The notes under the pieces were generated by a model, which had not been told where the DNA came from, did no database searches, and saw only the letters and a list, made by a program, of their open reading frames with translations. DNA of 64,000 nt from CAYPNF01 sp964411985 (GTDB taxonomy: Bacteria; Verrucomicrobiota; Verrucomicrobiia; Limisphaerales; J093). The stretch's first letter is position 1; the number at the start of each line of letters is the position of its first letter. The stretch is taken from NCBI GenBank assembly GCA_964411985.1, contig CAYPNF010000001.1, positions 237,596 through 301,595 of the forward strand. Direction: 5' to 3'. The position numbers were made by a program, and so were the translations under genes. This document shows, piece by piece, positions 8,907 through 19,300 of the stretch.

Positions 8907-11900
8907 TCATGGTTCCATCCGAAGGCGGTAGTAGCGGCGGTTGGAGGGGGCCGAGCCGTCGCTCAGGAGCATTTCCTCGCCCGTGCCTGTAGACTCCAGG
9001 ACGTTCCACCACGTTTGAAGGTCAGCCGAGGCTTGCAGCGCAAAGCGTGCCCCCTTGGGCACCATGGCCTTTAGAGAAAAGCGTCCTTCTTCGTACCGAA
9101 GGTCCGCAAGCTTGACCGGACTGGAGTCCATCACCACCACCACGAAGGTCGCGCTCACCGATAGCGGCGGCGCGCCTGCGTCCTGGACACGAACGGTAAT
9201 ATGGTTGGTACTTGGGCTTTGGAACACCGTAGGCGTCCAGACGAACATCCCTTCTGGTGTAAGTCCCGCGCCGGAAGGAGCCCCTGCGTCAAGGGTAAAG
9301 ACCAATTCCTGCGGGGGCAGGTCAGAATCTGAGGCTTCAACCGGGAACTCCAACCGAACTCCCGGCATAGCCGTCACCTGCTCGATGTGTTTCAGCGCAG
9401 GAGCGCTGTTCGCTTCGCTGACGGCGATCCGGAAAGTGCTGGCAACGCTGAGTGACGGAGTTCCGTTGTCGGTAACCTTGACCGTCACAGTATGAGTGTT
9501 CGGCCCCTGGGCCTCGGTCGGGTTCCAGCGAAGCGCACCGCCCACGTCCACCGTCAAGCCCTCAGGGCCGCTGACCAGCTGGTAGGCCAGTGGTTGCCTC
9601 GGCAAATCGACATCAGTGGCAGCCAAGTTCAGCGTGAACGGCTCGCTTTCCTCAATCGCCTGATCGGCCACGGTCAGCGTGGGTGGGCTGTTCACTTCTT
9701 GGACGACGACCTGAAAAGTGTTGGAGGTGCTGAGTGACGGGGTCCAGTTGTCGGCAACCCTGACCGTCACAGTATGAGTGCTCGGCCCCTGGGCCTCGGT
9801 CGGGTTCCAGTGAAGCGCACCGCCCGCGTCCACCGTCAAGCCCTCAGGGCCACTGACCAGCTCGTAGGCCAGTGTTTGCATCGGCAGATCGGCATCGGTA
9901 GCGGCCAGATTCAGTGTAAACGGCTCATCCTCCTGAATCGCCTGATCCACCACGGTCAGCATGGGTGGGCTGTTCACTTCCTGGACGACGATCTGGAAAG
10001 AATGGGTGGCGCTGAGTGACGGAGTACCATCGTCGGTAACCTGGACCGTCACCGTGTTGGTGCTCGGTCCCTGTGCCTCAGTGGGGGTCCATCGAATCTT
10101 TCCCGTGGGGTCGATACTCAACCCATCTGGACCGCTCAACGTTTCGAACGTCAGGTGATTCGCAGGGAAGTCCTCATCAAGGGCATTCAATATGACTACG
10201 GCTGGAGCCAATTCCTTCAGTATCGGGTCCGCCGGCCCCATGAGCGTTGGGTTGTTGTTCACTTCGGCGACGTTGATGGTCAAGGTAGTAGTCGACACCA
10301 ACAAAGGCGAGTCGTCTGCCACAGTTTGGATACGCAAAGTGTACACTCCGGGCCCCTGCAACTCACCTGGCACCCAGGTCAGCAAGGCCGAGTTGGTGTC
10401 GAAGTTGGCACCGTTTGGGAGCACTCCCATCACTTGATAGAAGACCCTAGTGGCTAAAGGGTTGGTTCGAGCGAGGGGAAGTGACAGACGCAATTCGGAC
10501 TGCTCGACGATTTCCTGCGAAGGAAGTGGGCTCAATTCGGGTTCCCAATAATCGGTGGCGGGAAACAGCCCGACATCATGTTGCGGCAGAGCTCCCAACA
10601 TGGCTATGGACGAGGCTCGGTTGCGACAAGGACTCTCTGACCGAAGACGAAAATCGAGAGCGTTGGCATCAGCAACTCCCGGATCAGCGAAGACATGGTT
10701 GGTGCCCAACCAGGGGATAAACCACTCTTCGGGAGATGCCAACTTCGTGGAGACGTCAAACGCGGCAGTGTCAAACGTGCTGCGATCGGTAGCGATTTCC
10801 GCAGCGCCCTGCAAAGCGAGGTGTTCCAGCCAGTTCGCTGCGAATAGGTTGTTGGCGAATCGGTTGGTCCGCGAGCTCTGATCCAGCGTGAGCCCGGTCC
10901 GTCCAAGCCCGATCAGGTTATGGGCCACAGTGCTGTTTCGAACGTTCTGTGTCAGTAGCATACCGCTCTCAGAAGATCCAATGGTCTGATTATCGTAGAG
11001 GCTTATTCCTTCCACGTCCTGCAAAACGATGCCATTCCCTGAGTTATAAACAGTGTTGCCCCTTACGATCATCCCGCCTCCCTTGGAGCTGGAAATGAGG
11101 ATGCCCGCGCCCATGGGCGATCCGCACTCCCAGACTACGTTGCCTTCGATCAGACATTCGCCTTTCGGGGTGATGAACTCCGCTTTAAGGCCGGCATCAT
11201 AGGCCTGCCAGAGCAGGTTGTTCAGAATGCGCAGCCCAGCGTGGTTTCCACCGTTGAGCTCGAGGCAGCAACGCCCGTAATCGCTGACGTATGGAGTTCC
11301 CGGGCTGCCACCGCCGTGAACTTCAAACCCATGAAACCAGACATGCCTGCAATCCCAGTCAAACCTGACCGTTCCACGGTGGGGGTTTGCTTCCTGCCAA
11401 CCCGACGGCTTGAACAGCCTGACTCTTTCGCCCGGATACGCACTCAGAATGATAGGCTTAAGCTGGGTTCCCGATCGGCTGATAGTGAAGGGTTCAGAGT
11501 AGTCGCCACCGCGCACATAGAGCAAATCTCCGGCTGTGAGGGAACTAATGGCCCTGGCAAACGAGCGCCACGGTTGGCTCAGGGTCCCCGAGTTGCTGTC
11601 GTTGCCGTCCTTCGCGAGGTAGAGGGTTCGTCCCGTCGTTGCTAGCTCGATGCGACGCCGAGGAACGACCAAACTCACCGGACCGTTGGTCGTCTCAATC
11701 TCTACGCGCGCAAAACCCGGCGCGACCACCATCCTTTTAGCGACGTAAATTGGGAAGCTATGGAACACGGTTCGCGGCGCCTGTCCACTGTCCGTCACCG
11801 AGACTGTAACCCGGACGGTACTTTGGGCATCGACAGCCTGTGGCGTCCATGTAAGCAGACCATCGGAACTCATGGCCGCCCCTGAGGGCACAGCGTCCTC

Positions 11901-14900
11901 TAAAGCGAATACAAGCTGTTGGGTGGGGGTGTCCCGGTCGAGTGCGCGAACGGAAAGCCGAAACAGCTCACCTACATAGGCTTCTTGCGGACCAGGATCC
12001 ACGATGATCGGTGCGTGGTTAGCGATTAGGGGGAATGGGTCAACTTCATTCTCTAGGCCGTCGCCGTCTTTGTCCGGATCGTTGGCGTCCGAAAGGTGGT
12101 CGCCATCCAAATCCGTCGGGACCGAATCCTTGTTGCCGGGATGGCTCTGATCACCGGTAAGTTCGTCAGCGTCGAGAAAGCCGTCGCCGTCATCATCAGC
12201 ATCCGCTACATCGGCCAATCCATCGTTGTCGCTATCCACCGCAGCGATGAATTCGACCTCAAAGCGGTCAAAGTCTAATGTACCGCCAGGTGTCCCGTCG
12301 AGAATGACAAACCTGAGCCATCCTGGACGCCCGTCCACAGGAGCGACGGGGCTCTCTATCCAACCGGCGGAATCCCATCCGTTGCCGGGAAGCAGGAGGT
12401 CGAAGAGGGGGCGGTCGCGCCAGAATACCCGGCACCGAACGGGATTGGCGGACGCCATCCACGCCCGGAGTTTGATCATACCCGCGGCCGGGAAAGAGAA
12501 ACTGTAGTTCCACCAGTCACCAGGGCTAGTCGATCCGATCCGGATGCTGCTTCCGTCCTCGCCTCTGTAGAGGGACACTTCTCCAGGATCGCGCCAATCG
12601 TTAGCGTTTCCTCTCCCCTTGCTTGCCTGCCGAAAATCCGTTCCATTCCGACCTGTTCTACCCGCAGCATATTGAATGCCTGAAACTGCATTCGTGGGAT
12701 ACTCCACAGCGCCGGCGTCACTCCTCCAATCGTAGTCCTCCGCCTCACGGTAAAACAACTCACCTCCCATCAGGATCGTCTTCTTCTCGCTAACAACAAC
12801 TCCGTTGTTGTTGTTTGTAACCCGCAACCCCACCTCGTATACTCCATTGTTTGCGTAGTCGTGGTGAGGAAACGGTTCTGCGGAACCAGTCCCGTCTCCA
12901 TAGGTCCAAGCATGCTCCAACGGGCCCGTCCCACCAAGGACACCAGGACTGAAGCTAAACTGACGCGACCCGGTGCGGGTAACGGCGACTTGCGTGGCAA
13001 TTGGGTCGATGCTGCCGACACGCAACCGGCTGCATTCTCCGGCTGTCCCTGTCATGCCGATGCCAACGGTTACATCGGCTGCCGCGGCGGTGAAGTCACC
13101 TTCAAGGACGAGTTGCCCGTCTACACTAACCCAAACCCGATTTCCCGCAACATCCACAGTGAGACGATAGAGCTGCCCTCGCACCCACGGAAGCCAGGTG
13201 GTTGTGACACCATCGTCCGCCCTCAACCGAAGTGCCACCGTAAGCCCTTCCCGGGCGAAGGCAGCCGATTGCAGGGGTTCGATCGTAACTCGGCGATCGC
13301 TCCCAGTGGCGGCCCCGGCATAGATCAACCACATCCGGTCCTGATCTCCAGTCAGGCGGAAATCTGCATCGACCGAGTACTGCAGGCGGGCTGGGGTCTC
13401 GACGTAGCAGCGGGCTTCGGCGGCGTTGGTGTTGGTTTGTCGGTATGCACCTTCTCGAAGCTCCCAATCTCCGGCCGCAACTTTCAAGCCGAGGGCCTGA
13501 CCCTCTCCGAAAGCACTCTCCCAAAGCGAACGGGACTCCCCAGTCACCAAGATCCGAGTCGTGGAAGTGGCGCTGCCTCCAGACCGGGCTACCACGGTCG
13601 CCTTCACAACGTAGGTGCCGGGCCCGCTGAAACCATGGTTAACTTCCATGCCCCAACCCCTGGTGCCATCGCCAAAGTCCCATTCGCAAACCGTTGGCAG
13701 ATCCCCTCCGCGAAGACTGGCGGTAAAAGCAACCACCGCCGAGTTGTTTTCAAAACGCCTCTGGTTGGCCACCACAGATAACTGCATATACTCGGCGGCT
13801 AATCTTTTGTTCAACGCGGAGGTTTCCTCGCGCAGGCGGGGCGTCTTGCTTATCATCTCCGCCATCCAGTTGCCACCGTGCCACACCCAATAGCCGAAGC
13901 CTGCCAGCGGAACATCGCTACGTCGAGTCGCCTGCCATTGCCAGTCGATCGCACCTGGCGGAGTGGTCCAAGGTCCATCCTTGAATGCGGAGCACAAAAC
14001 CAGCAGATCGGATGGCCTGCCTCGACCGTGGACCGACCACCATTGCCGGAGGAGGTAGCGCTGAGCCTCTAATTCCAAGTACGTACCCGAGCTCTCCCAG
14101 TCGTAGGGATATACATACGTGATTACCCCATCATAAGCTTCCGGAGCAATCTTATGATCATGAGCAAAGGTCCCGGGTGTCAACCCCTCCGAGGATACCA
14201 GCAAATACGCTGGAACGTTCGGGGCCCACTTACGTAACCGCTCGCGGACGTCGTGCTGGAAGGAACGAGAGAATAGTCCAAGGTCCGTATCGTCGAAAGG
14301 GGCGAAGCAGTGAAGAGCGGGGTGATCCTGGATAATGCCCACGAAATGCTCGTACGCAGCGCTATCAAGTTCGGCTCCCGAAAGCCCGACCGGTCCGGCG
14401 GCTGCATTACCAAACCATCCAGGACCAAGGTACGCGGCCGCCATGCCACCCTTGCCGAAAGCGACCGTAGCACGGATGCCACCCCCGAGTCCATTCAGGT
14501 GTGCGGCAACCTGATCTACGGTCTGAAAACCGGGAGAACCCAACGGCACTTCGATGCCCTCCTTTAACCCAGCCACCCCATCGCCGTAGAGGATCAAGGC
14601 TGGCCGATCAACGCTGAAATGATGCACGACATGTGGCCACACTGCTGTGACCGCACCGACCGCGTTGGTGTCAACTTCGAGCGTCAGCCAGGTACGCGAG
14701 CGCATCCAGCCTTGGTTGTCTGAGATCATTTTGAGCCCGCGCTGCTGAGCCTGGTCCAGCATCCATCGGAAATAGACCAGATCGCTTCCGTAGGATTCAA
14801 CCAGCGTAAAACCAGCCTCAGCCACCCAGTCCCACTCATTAGTTGCTAACGAAGTTGCCCCAAAAAGCACGCGGTGAAACATATGTCCCTCGCCTTCAGC

Positions 14901-14969
14901 ATGGAGCTGCGGCTCCGCGACAAAGAGCCAATGAGGGATGAGCAAAAAGGATACCCAGAGTTTGCGCAT
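8907..14969 (-). CDS. Giant secreted mosaic protein (TIM-barrel-like, PKD, CBM6-like, beta-helix, cadherin-like repeats)
   Basis: A 2020-residue protein with a signal peptide (about 1-25). Approximate order: a glycosidase-like TIM-barrel region (30-390); a PKD domain (400-480); a jelly-roll domain (490-650); a second PKD (655-740); a CBM6-like module starting FYREAEDYDW (743-910); Asp-rich calcium-binding repeats of thrombospondin type 3 style (915-990); a cadherin/He_PIG-like domain (995-1085); a right-handed beta-helix (1110-1460) with the LYLAKDGNDSNSGT start typical of pectate-lyase-fold proteins; at least five Ig/cadherin-like repeats (1470-1945); and a C-terminal beta domain (1950-2020) like that of the LamG protein at 28423. 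It is probably exported and polysaccharide-binding or -cleaving. No catalytic residues could be assigned with confidence. It is single-gene, and no partner is obvious. Confidence 0.85.
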   Translation of the reverse strand: MRKLWVSFLLIPHWLFVAEPQLHAEGEGHMFHRVLFGATSLATNEWDWVAEAGFTLVESYGSDLVYFRWMLDQAQQRGLKMISDNQGWMRSRTWLTLEVDTNAVGAVTAVWPHVVHHFSVDRPALILYGDGVAGLKEGIEVPLGSPGFQTVDQVAAHLNGLGGGIRATVAFGKGGMAAAYLGPGWFGNAAAGPVGLSGAELDSAAYEHFVGIIQDHPALHCFAPFDDTDLGLFSRSFQHDVRERLRKWAPNVPAYLLVSSEGLTPGTFAHDHKIAPEAYDGVITYVYPYDWESSGTYLELEAQRYLLRQWWSVHGRGRPSDLLVLCSAFKDGPWTTPPGAIDWQWQATRRSDVPLAGFGYWVWHGGNWMAEMISKTPRLREETSALNKRLAAEYMQLSVVANQRRFENNSAVVAFTASLRGGDLPTVCEWDFGDGTRGWGMEVNHGFSGPGTYVVKATVVARSGGSATSTTRILVTGESRSLWESAFGEGQALGLKVAAGDWELREGAYRQTNTNAAEARCYVETPARLQYSVDADFRLTGDQDRMWLIYAGAATGSDRRVTIEPLQSAAFAREGLTVALRLRADDGVTTTWLPWVRGQLYRLTVDVAGNRVWVSVDGQLVLEGDFTAAAADVTVGIGMTGTAGECSRLRVGSIDPIATQVAVTRTGSRQFSFSPGVLGGTGPLEHAWTYGDGTGSAEPFPHHDYANNGVYEVGLRVTNNNNGVVVSEKKTILMGGELFYREAEDYDWRSDAGAVEYPTNAVSGIQYAAGRTGRNGTDFRQASKGRGNANDWRDPGEVSLYRGEDGSSIRIGSTSPGDWWNYSFSFPAAGMIKLRAWMASANPVRCRVFWRDRPLFDLLLPGNGWDSAGWIESPVAPVDGRPGWLRFVILDGTPGGTLDFDRFEVEFIAAVDSDNDGLADVADADDDGDGFLDADELTGDQSHPGNKDSVPTDLDGDHLSDANDPDKDGDGLENEVDPFPLIANHAPIIVDPGPQEAYVGELFRLSVRALDRDTPTQQLVFALEDAVPSGAAMSSDGLLTWTPQAVDAQSTVRVTVSVTDSGQAPRTVFHSFPIYVAKRMVVAPGFARVEIETTNGPVSLVVPRRRIELATTGRTLYLAKDGNDSNSGTLSQPWRSFARAISSLTAGDLLYVRGGDYSEPFTISRSGTQLKPIILSAYPGERVRLFKPSGWQEANPHRGTVRFDWDCRHVWFHGFEVHGGGSPGTPYVSDYGRCCLELNGGNHAGLRILNNLLWQAYDAGLKAEFITPKGECLIEGNVVWECGSPMGAGILISSSKGGGMIVRGNTVYNSGNGIVLQDVEGISLYDNQTIGSSESGMLLTQNVRNSTVAHNLIGLGRTGLTLDQSSRTNRFANNLFAANWLEHLALQGAAEIATDRSTFDTAAFDVSTKLASPEEWFIPWLGTNHVFADPGVADANALDFRLRSESPCRNRASSIAMLGALPQHDVGLFPATDYWEPELSPLPSQEIVEQSELRLSLPLARTNPLATRVFYQVMGVLPNGANFDTNSALLTWVPGELQGPGVYTLRIQTVADDSPLLVSTTTLTINVAEVNNNPTLMGPADPILKELAPAVVILNALDEDFPANHLTFETLSGPDGLSIDPTGKIRWTPTEAQGPSTNTVTVQVTDDGTPSLSATHSFQIVVQEVNSPPMLTVVDQAIQEDEPFTLNLAATDADLPMQTLAYELVSGPEGLTVDAGGALHWNPTEAQGPSTHTVTVRVADNWTPSLSTSNTFQVVVQEVNSPPTLTVADQAIEESEPFTLNLAATDVDLPRQPLAYQLVSGPEGLTVDVGGALRWNPTEAQGPNTHTVTVKVTDNGTPSLSVASTFRIAVSEANSAPALKHIEQVTAMPGVRLEFPVEASDSDLPPQELVFTLDAGAPSGAGLTPEGMFVWTPTVFQSPSTNHITVRVQDAGAPPLSVSATFVVVVMDSSPVKLADLRYEEGRFSLKAMVPKGARFALQASADLQTWWNVLESTGTGEEMLLSDGSAPSNRRYYRLRMEP
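9472..10035 (-). repeat. Two near-identical 282-bp units inside the giant surface protein gene
   Basis: The stretch beginning at about 9472 recurs at about 9754 with only scattered substitutions, giving two tandem units of 282 bp (94 codons). Each encodes a cadherin-like repeat containing LVSGPEGLTVD and WNPTEAQGP. A third, more diverged unit follows toward 10230. The DNA-level similarity indicates recent in-frame duplication of a single repeat, so copy number may vary between strains. Confidence 0.85.
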
Positions 14970-15127
14970 AAAATCGGTAGCTCAAAAACAGCAATTTACA
15001 AACGTCTCAGCATAGTCTAAGGGGGGGGCTGAACACTCGATCCTGGAGGTAGTGTAGAGGGTAAGGGCATCCCGTCTGCTGGCTTTTGAAGGCGCATAAG
15101 TCACTAAAATCAGAGGGACTTCACCGA

Positions 15128-15652
15128 CTATCTCGCCCGCTCCCCGACCAGCGGCATCTCGGATGCGATGGTGATGTCGATGAAGAGGCCAATCTGGTTT
15201 TCGATTTGAAGAAACTGCCCGGCCTGCAGGGAGGAGAGTTTGGCTTCGATTTTGCCGTGGTACTTCTCCAGAAGGTTCAGACGCGCGCGCTGGGTCTTGA
15301 ACCAGCGTTTGGCCATGCTTCTGGCCCAGGCGTTGTCGGATCTGCCGCCTTCGACGGCCTGAACATACTCGGCGATGAGCTCGGCGCGGTCTATGGCCTG
15401 CTTGCCCAACTGGTGCTCGTATTCACGGTAGATGGGCCAGAACTTCTTAGCATCCTCGGCGGAAAGTTTCATGACTCGGTTCACCACTTCCATTTTAGCG
15501 GCGTTGAAATCCGAGCGAACAAGCTGGAGATAGTTTTGGAGGTTGTCGTCGAGTTCGGCACCCCGCACTGGGGCAGGAGCAAGCGGCAACACGAGCGCCA
15601 AACCAAGCAGACCGGTCAGTCCGAGTGTCTTCACGGAGAGAAATAGTTTCAT
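15128..15652 (-). CDS. Periplasmic Spy/CpxP-like helical protein
   Basis: 174 residues from the ATG at 15652; the longer frame lacks a signal peptide at its start. A hydrophobic signal segment (about 8-32) is followed by a helical region with the motif SAEDAKKFWPIYREYE, similar to the LTxxQ-type repeats of Spy/CpxP periplasmic chaperones and common in small verrucomicrobial exported proteins. Its start lies 20 bases after the SYLF gene stop, so both probably belong to one transcript with the upstream hybrid kinase. A role in envelope stress is plausible by family only. Confidence 0.7.
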   Translation of the reverse strand: MKLFLSVKTLGLTGLLGLALVLPLAPAPVRGAELDDNLQNYLQLVRSDFNAAKMEVVNRVMKLSAEDAKKFWPIYREYEHQLGKQAIDRAELIAEYVQAVEGGRSDNAWARSMAKRWFKTQRARLNLLEKYHGKIEAKLSSLQAGQFLQIENQIGLFIDITIASEMPLVGERAR

Positions 15653-15672
15653 GTTAGGAGAACCTGGTGGGG

Positions 15673-16293
15673 TCACTCGTTGAGCTTCTTGTCCTTCCAA
15701 TACTTGGTGCCGGCTACAGTGGCTTGGAGGGCGACCCCGGTATCCGTCATCTGGTAAATCTCGAACAAGTTCGCCCCTGTGTCCACGCCCCCTTCCTTAG
15801 CCGCCGCGCCGCCTTCGTCACCCGCCTTCGCCGTCGCATCGGCTTCGGCACCAAACTGCCAGCCCGAGTCGACGAACTTGTTCATCACTTCCTCGCCCTT
15901 GTAGATGAACACGACACTGAGGTCTTTGGCTCCCATGCCCAAACCGCCCCCGATGGAGCCCATCGCCATAAAGGTTTCCTTGCCGGTCTTCGCGTCCACC
16001 ACCATTCCGTACCCGTGACCGGTGCTGAGCAGAAACAGGTTCAAGTTCTTGTTATTGAAGGTTCCGTAACCAGCCGCCTTCTTGATTTTGTCCTTCGCTT
16101 CGGGATGCGCGGCGTAGAGTTTAGCGAGGATCTCGTCACGCTGTTTTCGGACCGCGGCGCGCTTTTCGTCGAGACTATCCCCCTTGGGGCTGAACACTCC
16201 GGCGGAAGTGGAAAGCACCAACATTGTCACCGCAACCAACGCGGCTAAGCGGGCAACGATATTGTGCTTTGATGGGGTTGCGACAGTCATCAT
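15673..16293 (-). CDS. SYLF (YSC84-like) lipid-binding domain protein
   Basis: 206 residues from the ATG at 16293; an in-frame TTG six codons upstream is less likely. The N-terminal signal/anchor (about 10-32) is followed by a helical segment and the glycine-rich SYLF core, visible in AAGYGTFNN, GYGMVVDAKTGKETFM and GSIGGGLGMGAKDLSVVFIY. SYLF domains bind phosphoinositides or acidic lipids in eukaryotes; bacterial members are exported and of unknown role. It sits between the hybrid kinase (18 bases) and the Spy-like gene (20 bases), suggesting an envelope-related output module. Confidence 0.85.
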   Translation of the reverse strand: MMTVATPSKHNIVARLAALVAVTMLVLSTSAGVFSPKGDSLDEKRAAVRKQRDEILAKLYAAHPEAKDKIKKAAGYGTFNNKNLNLFLLSTGHGYGMVVDAKTGKETFMAMGSIGGGLGMGAKDLSVVFIYKGEEVMNKFVDSGWQFGAEADATAKAGDEGGAAAKEGGVDTGANLFEIYQMTDTGVALQATVAGTKYWKDKKLNE

Positions 16294-16311
16294 GCGTCCA
16301 TCGTTTGCCAA

Positions 16312-19300
16312 TCAGACATCCTCGTCAAGTACGTCCCTGACTTTGGCCGCCAATTCACCTGAGGAGAAAGGCTTCTGCAAGAACTCTACACCTGCCTCCA
16401 AGACCCCATGGTGTGCGATGACTTCAGCGGTGTAACCTGACATGAAGAGCCGCTTCAGATTGGGGTGGAGCGTCAGGAGATTCCTGGCCAACTCGCTCCC
16501 GTTCATTTCGGGCATGACTACATCGGTTATCAGCAGATGTATCTCACCAGCGTATTCCTGGGCCAACCGGATCGCTTCACCCGGCGAGGCCGCGGTCAGG
16601 ACCAAGTAGCCCAGCCGCTCCAAGAGCTTGCGGGACAGCCTCAGAATCGCCGGCTCGTCCTCCACCAGCAGGATCGTCTCATGCCCGTGCTCGACCACTT
16701 GCAAAGGCGTGATTGCGGCTCCTGGTTCGGATCGGACTGTGTGACGCGGCAAGTAGATGCTTAGGGTTGTCCCCTGGCCCAACTGGCTTTGGACATGAAC
16801 GAAACCACCGTTCTGCCGGACGGCACCATAGACGGTGGCTAGTCCCAGTCCGGTTCCCTTTCCAACTTCTTTGGTGGTGAAGAACGGCTCGAAGAGGTGG
16901 GACAGGGTTTCCGGGTCCATGCCGCACCCATCATCGGCCACCGAAAGCCGCACGTACTCCCCGGCGGCAAAGTCAGTGTGTTCGACGCACCAGGCTTCGT
17001 CAAAGACGCAGTTCTCCGTTTCCAGCACAATGCGACCGACGTTGGCGATGGCGTCACGAGCGTTGACACAAAGATTGGTCATCATCTGATCGACCTGGCT
17101 TAGGTCCAGCCTCACCGGCCAAAGACCTTCGGCGGGACGCCAGAGGAGCTCGATGTTTTCCCCAATCAGACGCCTAAGCATCTTGAGGAGGCCCTCGAGG
17201 GTTTCGTTCAAATCGAGCACTTTGGGCGCTATAGCCTGTTTGCGGGCGAAGGCTAACAACTGGCGGGTAAGATCGGCAGAGCGGCGGGCGCAGGCCTGAA
17301 TCTCCGTAAGGTTGTCTCGCGCTAAACTGTCAGGCGGGAGCTCCTGCAGGGCCAAGTCTGTGTTGCCAAGGATGGCCTGCAACATGTTGTTAAAGTCGTG
17401 AGCCACTCCCCCCGCCAATCGTCCCACCGATTCCATTTTTTGCGCTTGGCGCAAGGACTCCTCGGCCTGCTTGCGCTTTGCGTTGGACAGGGCTTGCGCA
17501 ACAAGGGCAGCAATGGTGCTGACAAAGGCTTCCTCATCGGAGTGCCACTCGCGCTTGGGGCCGATGTGTTCCAAGCAAAGAACACCCGCTAGTTCGCCTT
17601 CAAGAAGGATGCCCGCATCCAGCATGGAAGTGATCCCGAGCGGAACCAGGTAACCCTCGTCCAATTCACTGGTTCGCGGATCGGTCCGCGCATCGGCAGC
17701 GAAGATCCGGCTGTCAGAACAGATCGCCTGAAAATACCGAGGATAGTCGGCCGTGGAAAGGACCGCCCCTTCACTATGTCTTCCCGCTCCCGCTTCGAAC
17801 AGATCAAGACAACGCAGTTCCTCCTGCATCTTGGCGAATAACCAGATGCTCGCCCTCTGGACTTGGATGACCGAAGCGGACACTTCGGTGAGTCTGCGGA
17901 CCACGGCTGCCAGATCGCCGGAAGCAGCTGGATGGTTCACCGCCAGAAGCGCTAGAGCGCTTCGCTGCTGGCGTGCCCGATCGCGCGCCGCCTGGACCTC
18001 TTGCGCCGCCCGTTTGCGCTCGGTGATGTCGCGTGTAACCCCCAGCAGCGCCTTCACGCCCCCGGCGGGGCCGGTCTCCTTCAAGGGGACACTGGTCGTT
18101 TCCAGGGTCAGCCGCCGACCTCCCAATCCAATCATGTCGAATATGAGATGGCGGGTCTCCCCGCGGAAAACTGCTTCCACCATCTCGTTGAAGGCGGCCC
18201 GATCCTCGTCCGCCACCAGTCCCACCGCCCTGTGGCCCCGGACCTGATCCATCGTGGCCTGGATCATGGCCAGGCCAGCAGGGTTCATCTCCAGCAGGCG
18301 CCCTTCACGATCCAGCAGTTTTACGCATTCGGGCTCGCTTTCGACTATGGTACGGTACTTCGCTTCAGCGGCCCGCAATGCCTCCTCCGCACGCTTCCGT
18401 TCGGTAATGTCCACGTGCGAACCCAGCATTCGGTGTGGCTTTCCTTGTGCATCGGCCAGAATCGAGGCCTGGGTCAGGATCCATCGATACGAACCGTCCT
18501 TGTGCCGAAAGCGGAACTCGACTTCGTGTCCGAACGGGTAACCCTCGATAAAGGCGCGTACCTGCCGGATGGTAGGAGCCAGGTCGTCTGGATGCACACG
18601 ACTTTCCCATTCGCGGTAGTCGTTGGAAATCTCGTGGTCTTCGTATCCGATCTGCCGCTTCCATTCGGCTGAATAGATCACCTCGTTAGTGCGCAGGTCC
18701 CAGTCCCACAAACCGATCTTCGCGGCCTCAACCGCTTGCCTCAGGCGGTTTTCGCTTTCGCGCAGTTCCTCCTGTGCCCGCTGGTGCTCTGTGGCCTCAC
18801 GCCTCAAATCGCCGGAGGACTTCTCCAAATCCGTTGCCACAGCCTTTCTTTCAACGACCTCGCGTTCGAGCCGGTAACCAGAGTCCTCACCCTCACTGAA
18901 GGCCGCCAGGCTCTGCAGTACCATCGCTTTGGCTGGAAAATCCATGTTTTCCACCCCCAACCAGGGCAGCGGGGCAATCAAATCGTCCTTCCCCCGGACA
19001 ATCTCGAACTGTCCATCCCTCTCCAGACGTCCGATGCGAACGGGCATGCTGCAATGACGGTTCGCTTCGATCCGCACCTCGCCCATCGGACTCCGCAAGC
19101 CGCATCCGGGCAGGCAACCCCGCACCGCCGGTGCATTGAAGGAACCGGCCCTTTCCACCGCCTGCTTCCACAGGTAGAGCTGGGTATAGGCTGTTACCAC
19201 CCCCGCTGATACCCGCCGGCCGGCTCCATACCGATCTTGGAAACGCCTCACAAAATCACGGTTTTCCTGAGTGTCCAGACTCGGGAAATAGCTCCCACAG

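Noticed and set aside
9472..10035. CRISPR-like array because of regular repeats
   Set aside because: The units are 282 bp, in frame with an open reading frame and encode cadherin-like domains; there are no short identical repeats with unique spacers.
15022..15029. Run of eight G as a phase-variation tract
   Set aside because: It lies in an intergenic stretch upstream of the giant surface protein gene, not in a coding frame or between promoter elements that I could identify.
15086..15646. Plus-strand 186-residue frame
   Set aside because: It is the antisense shadow of the Spy/CpxP-like gene, which has a signal peptide and family motif on the minus strand.
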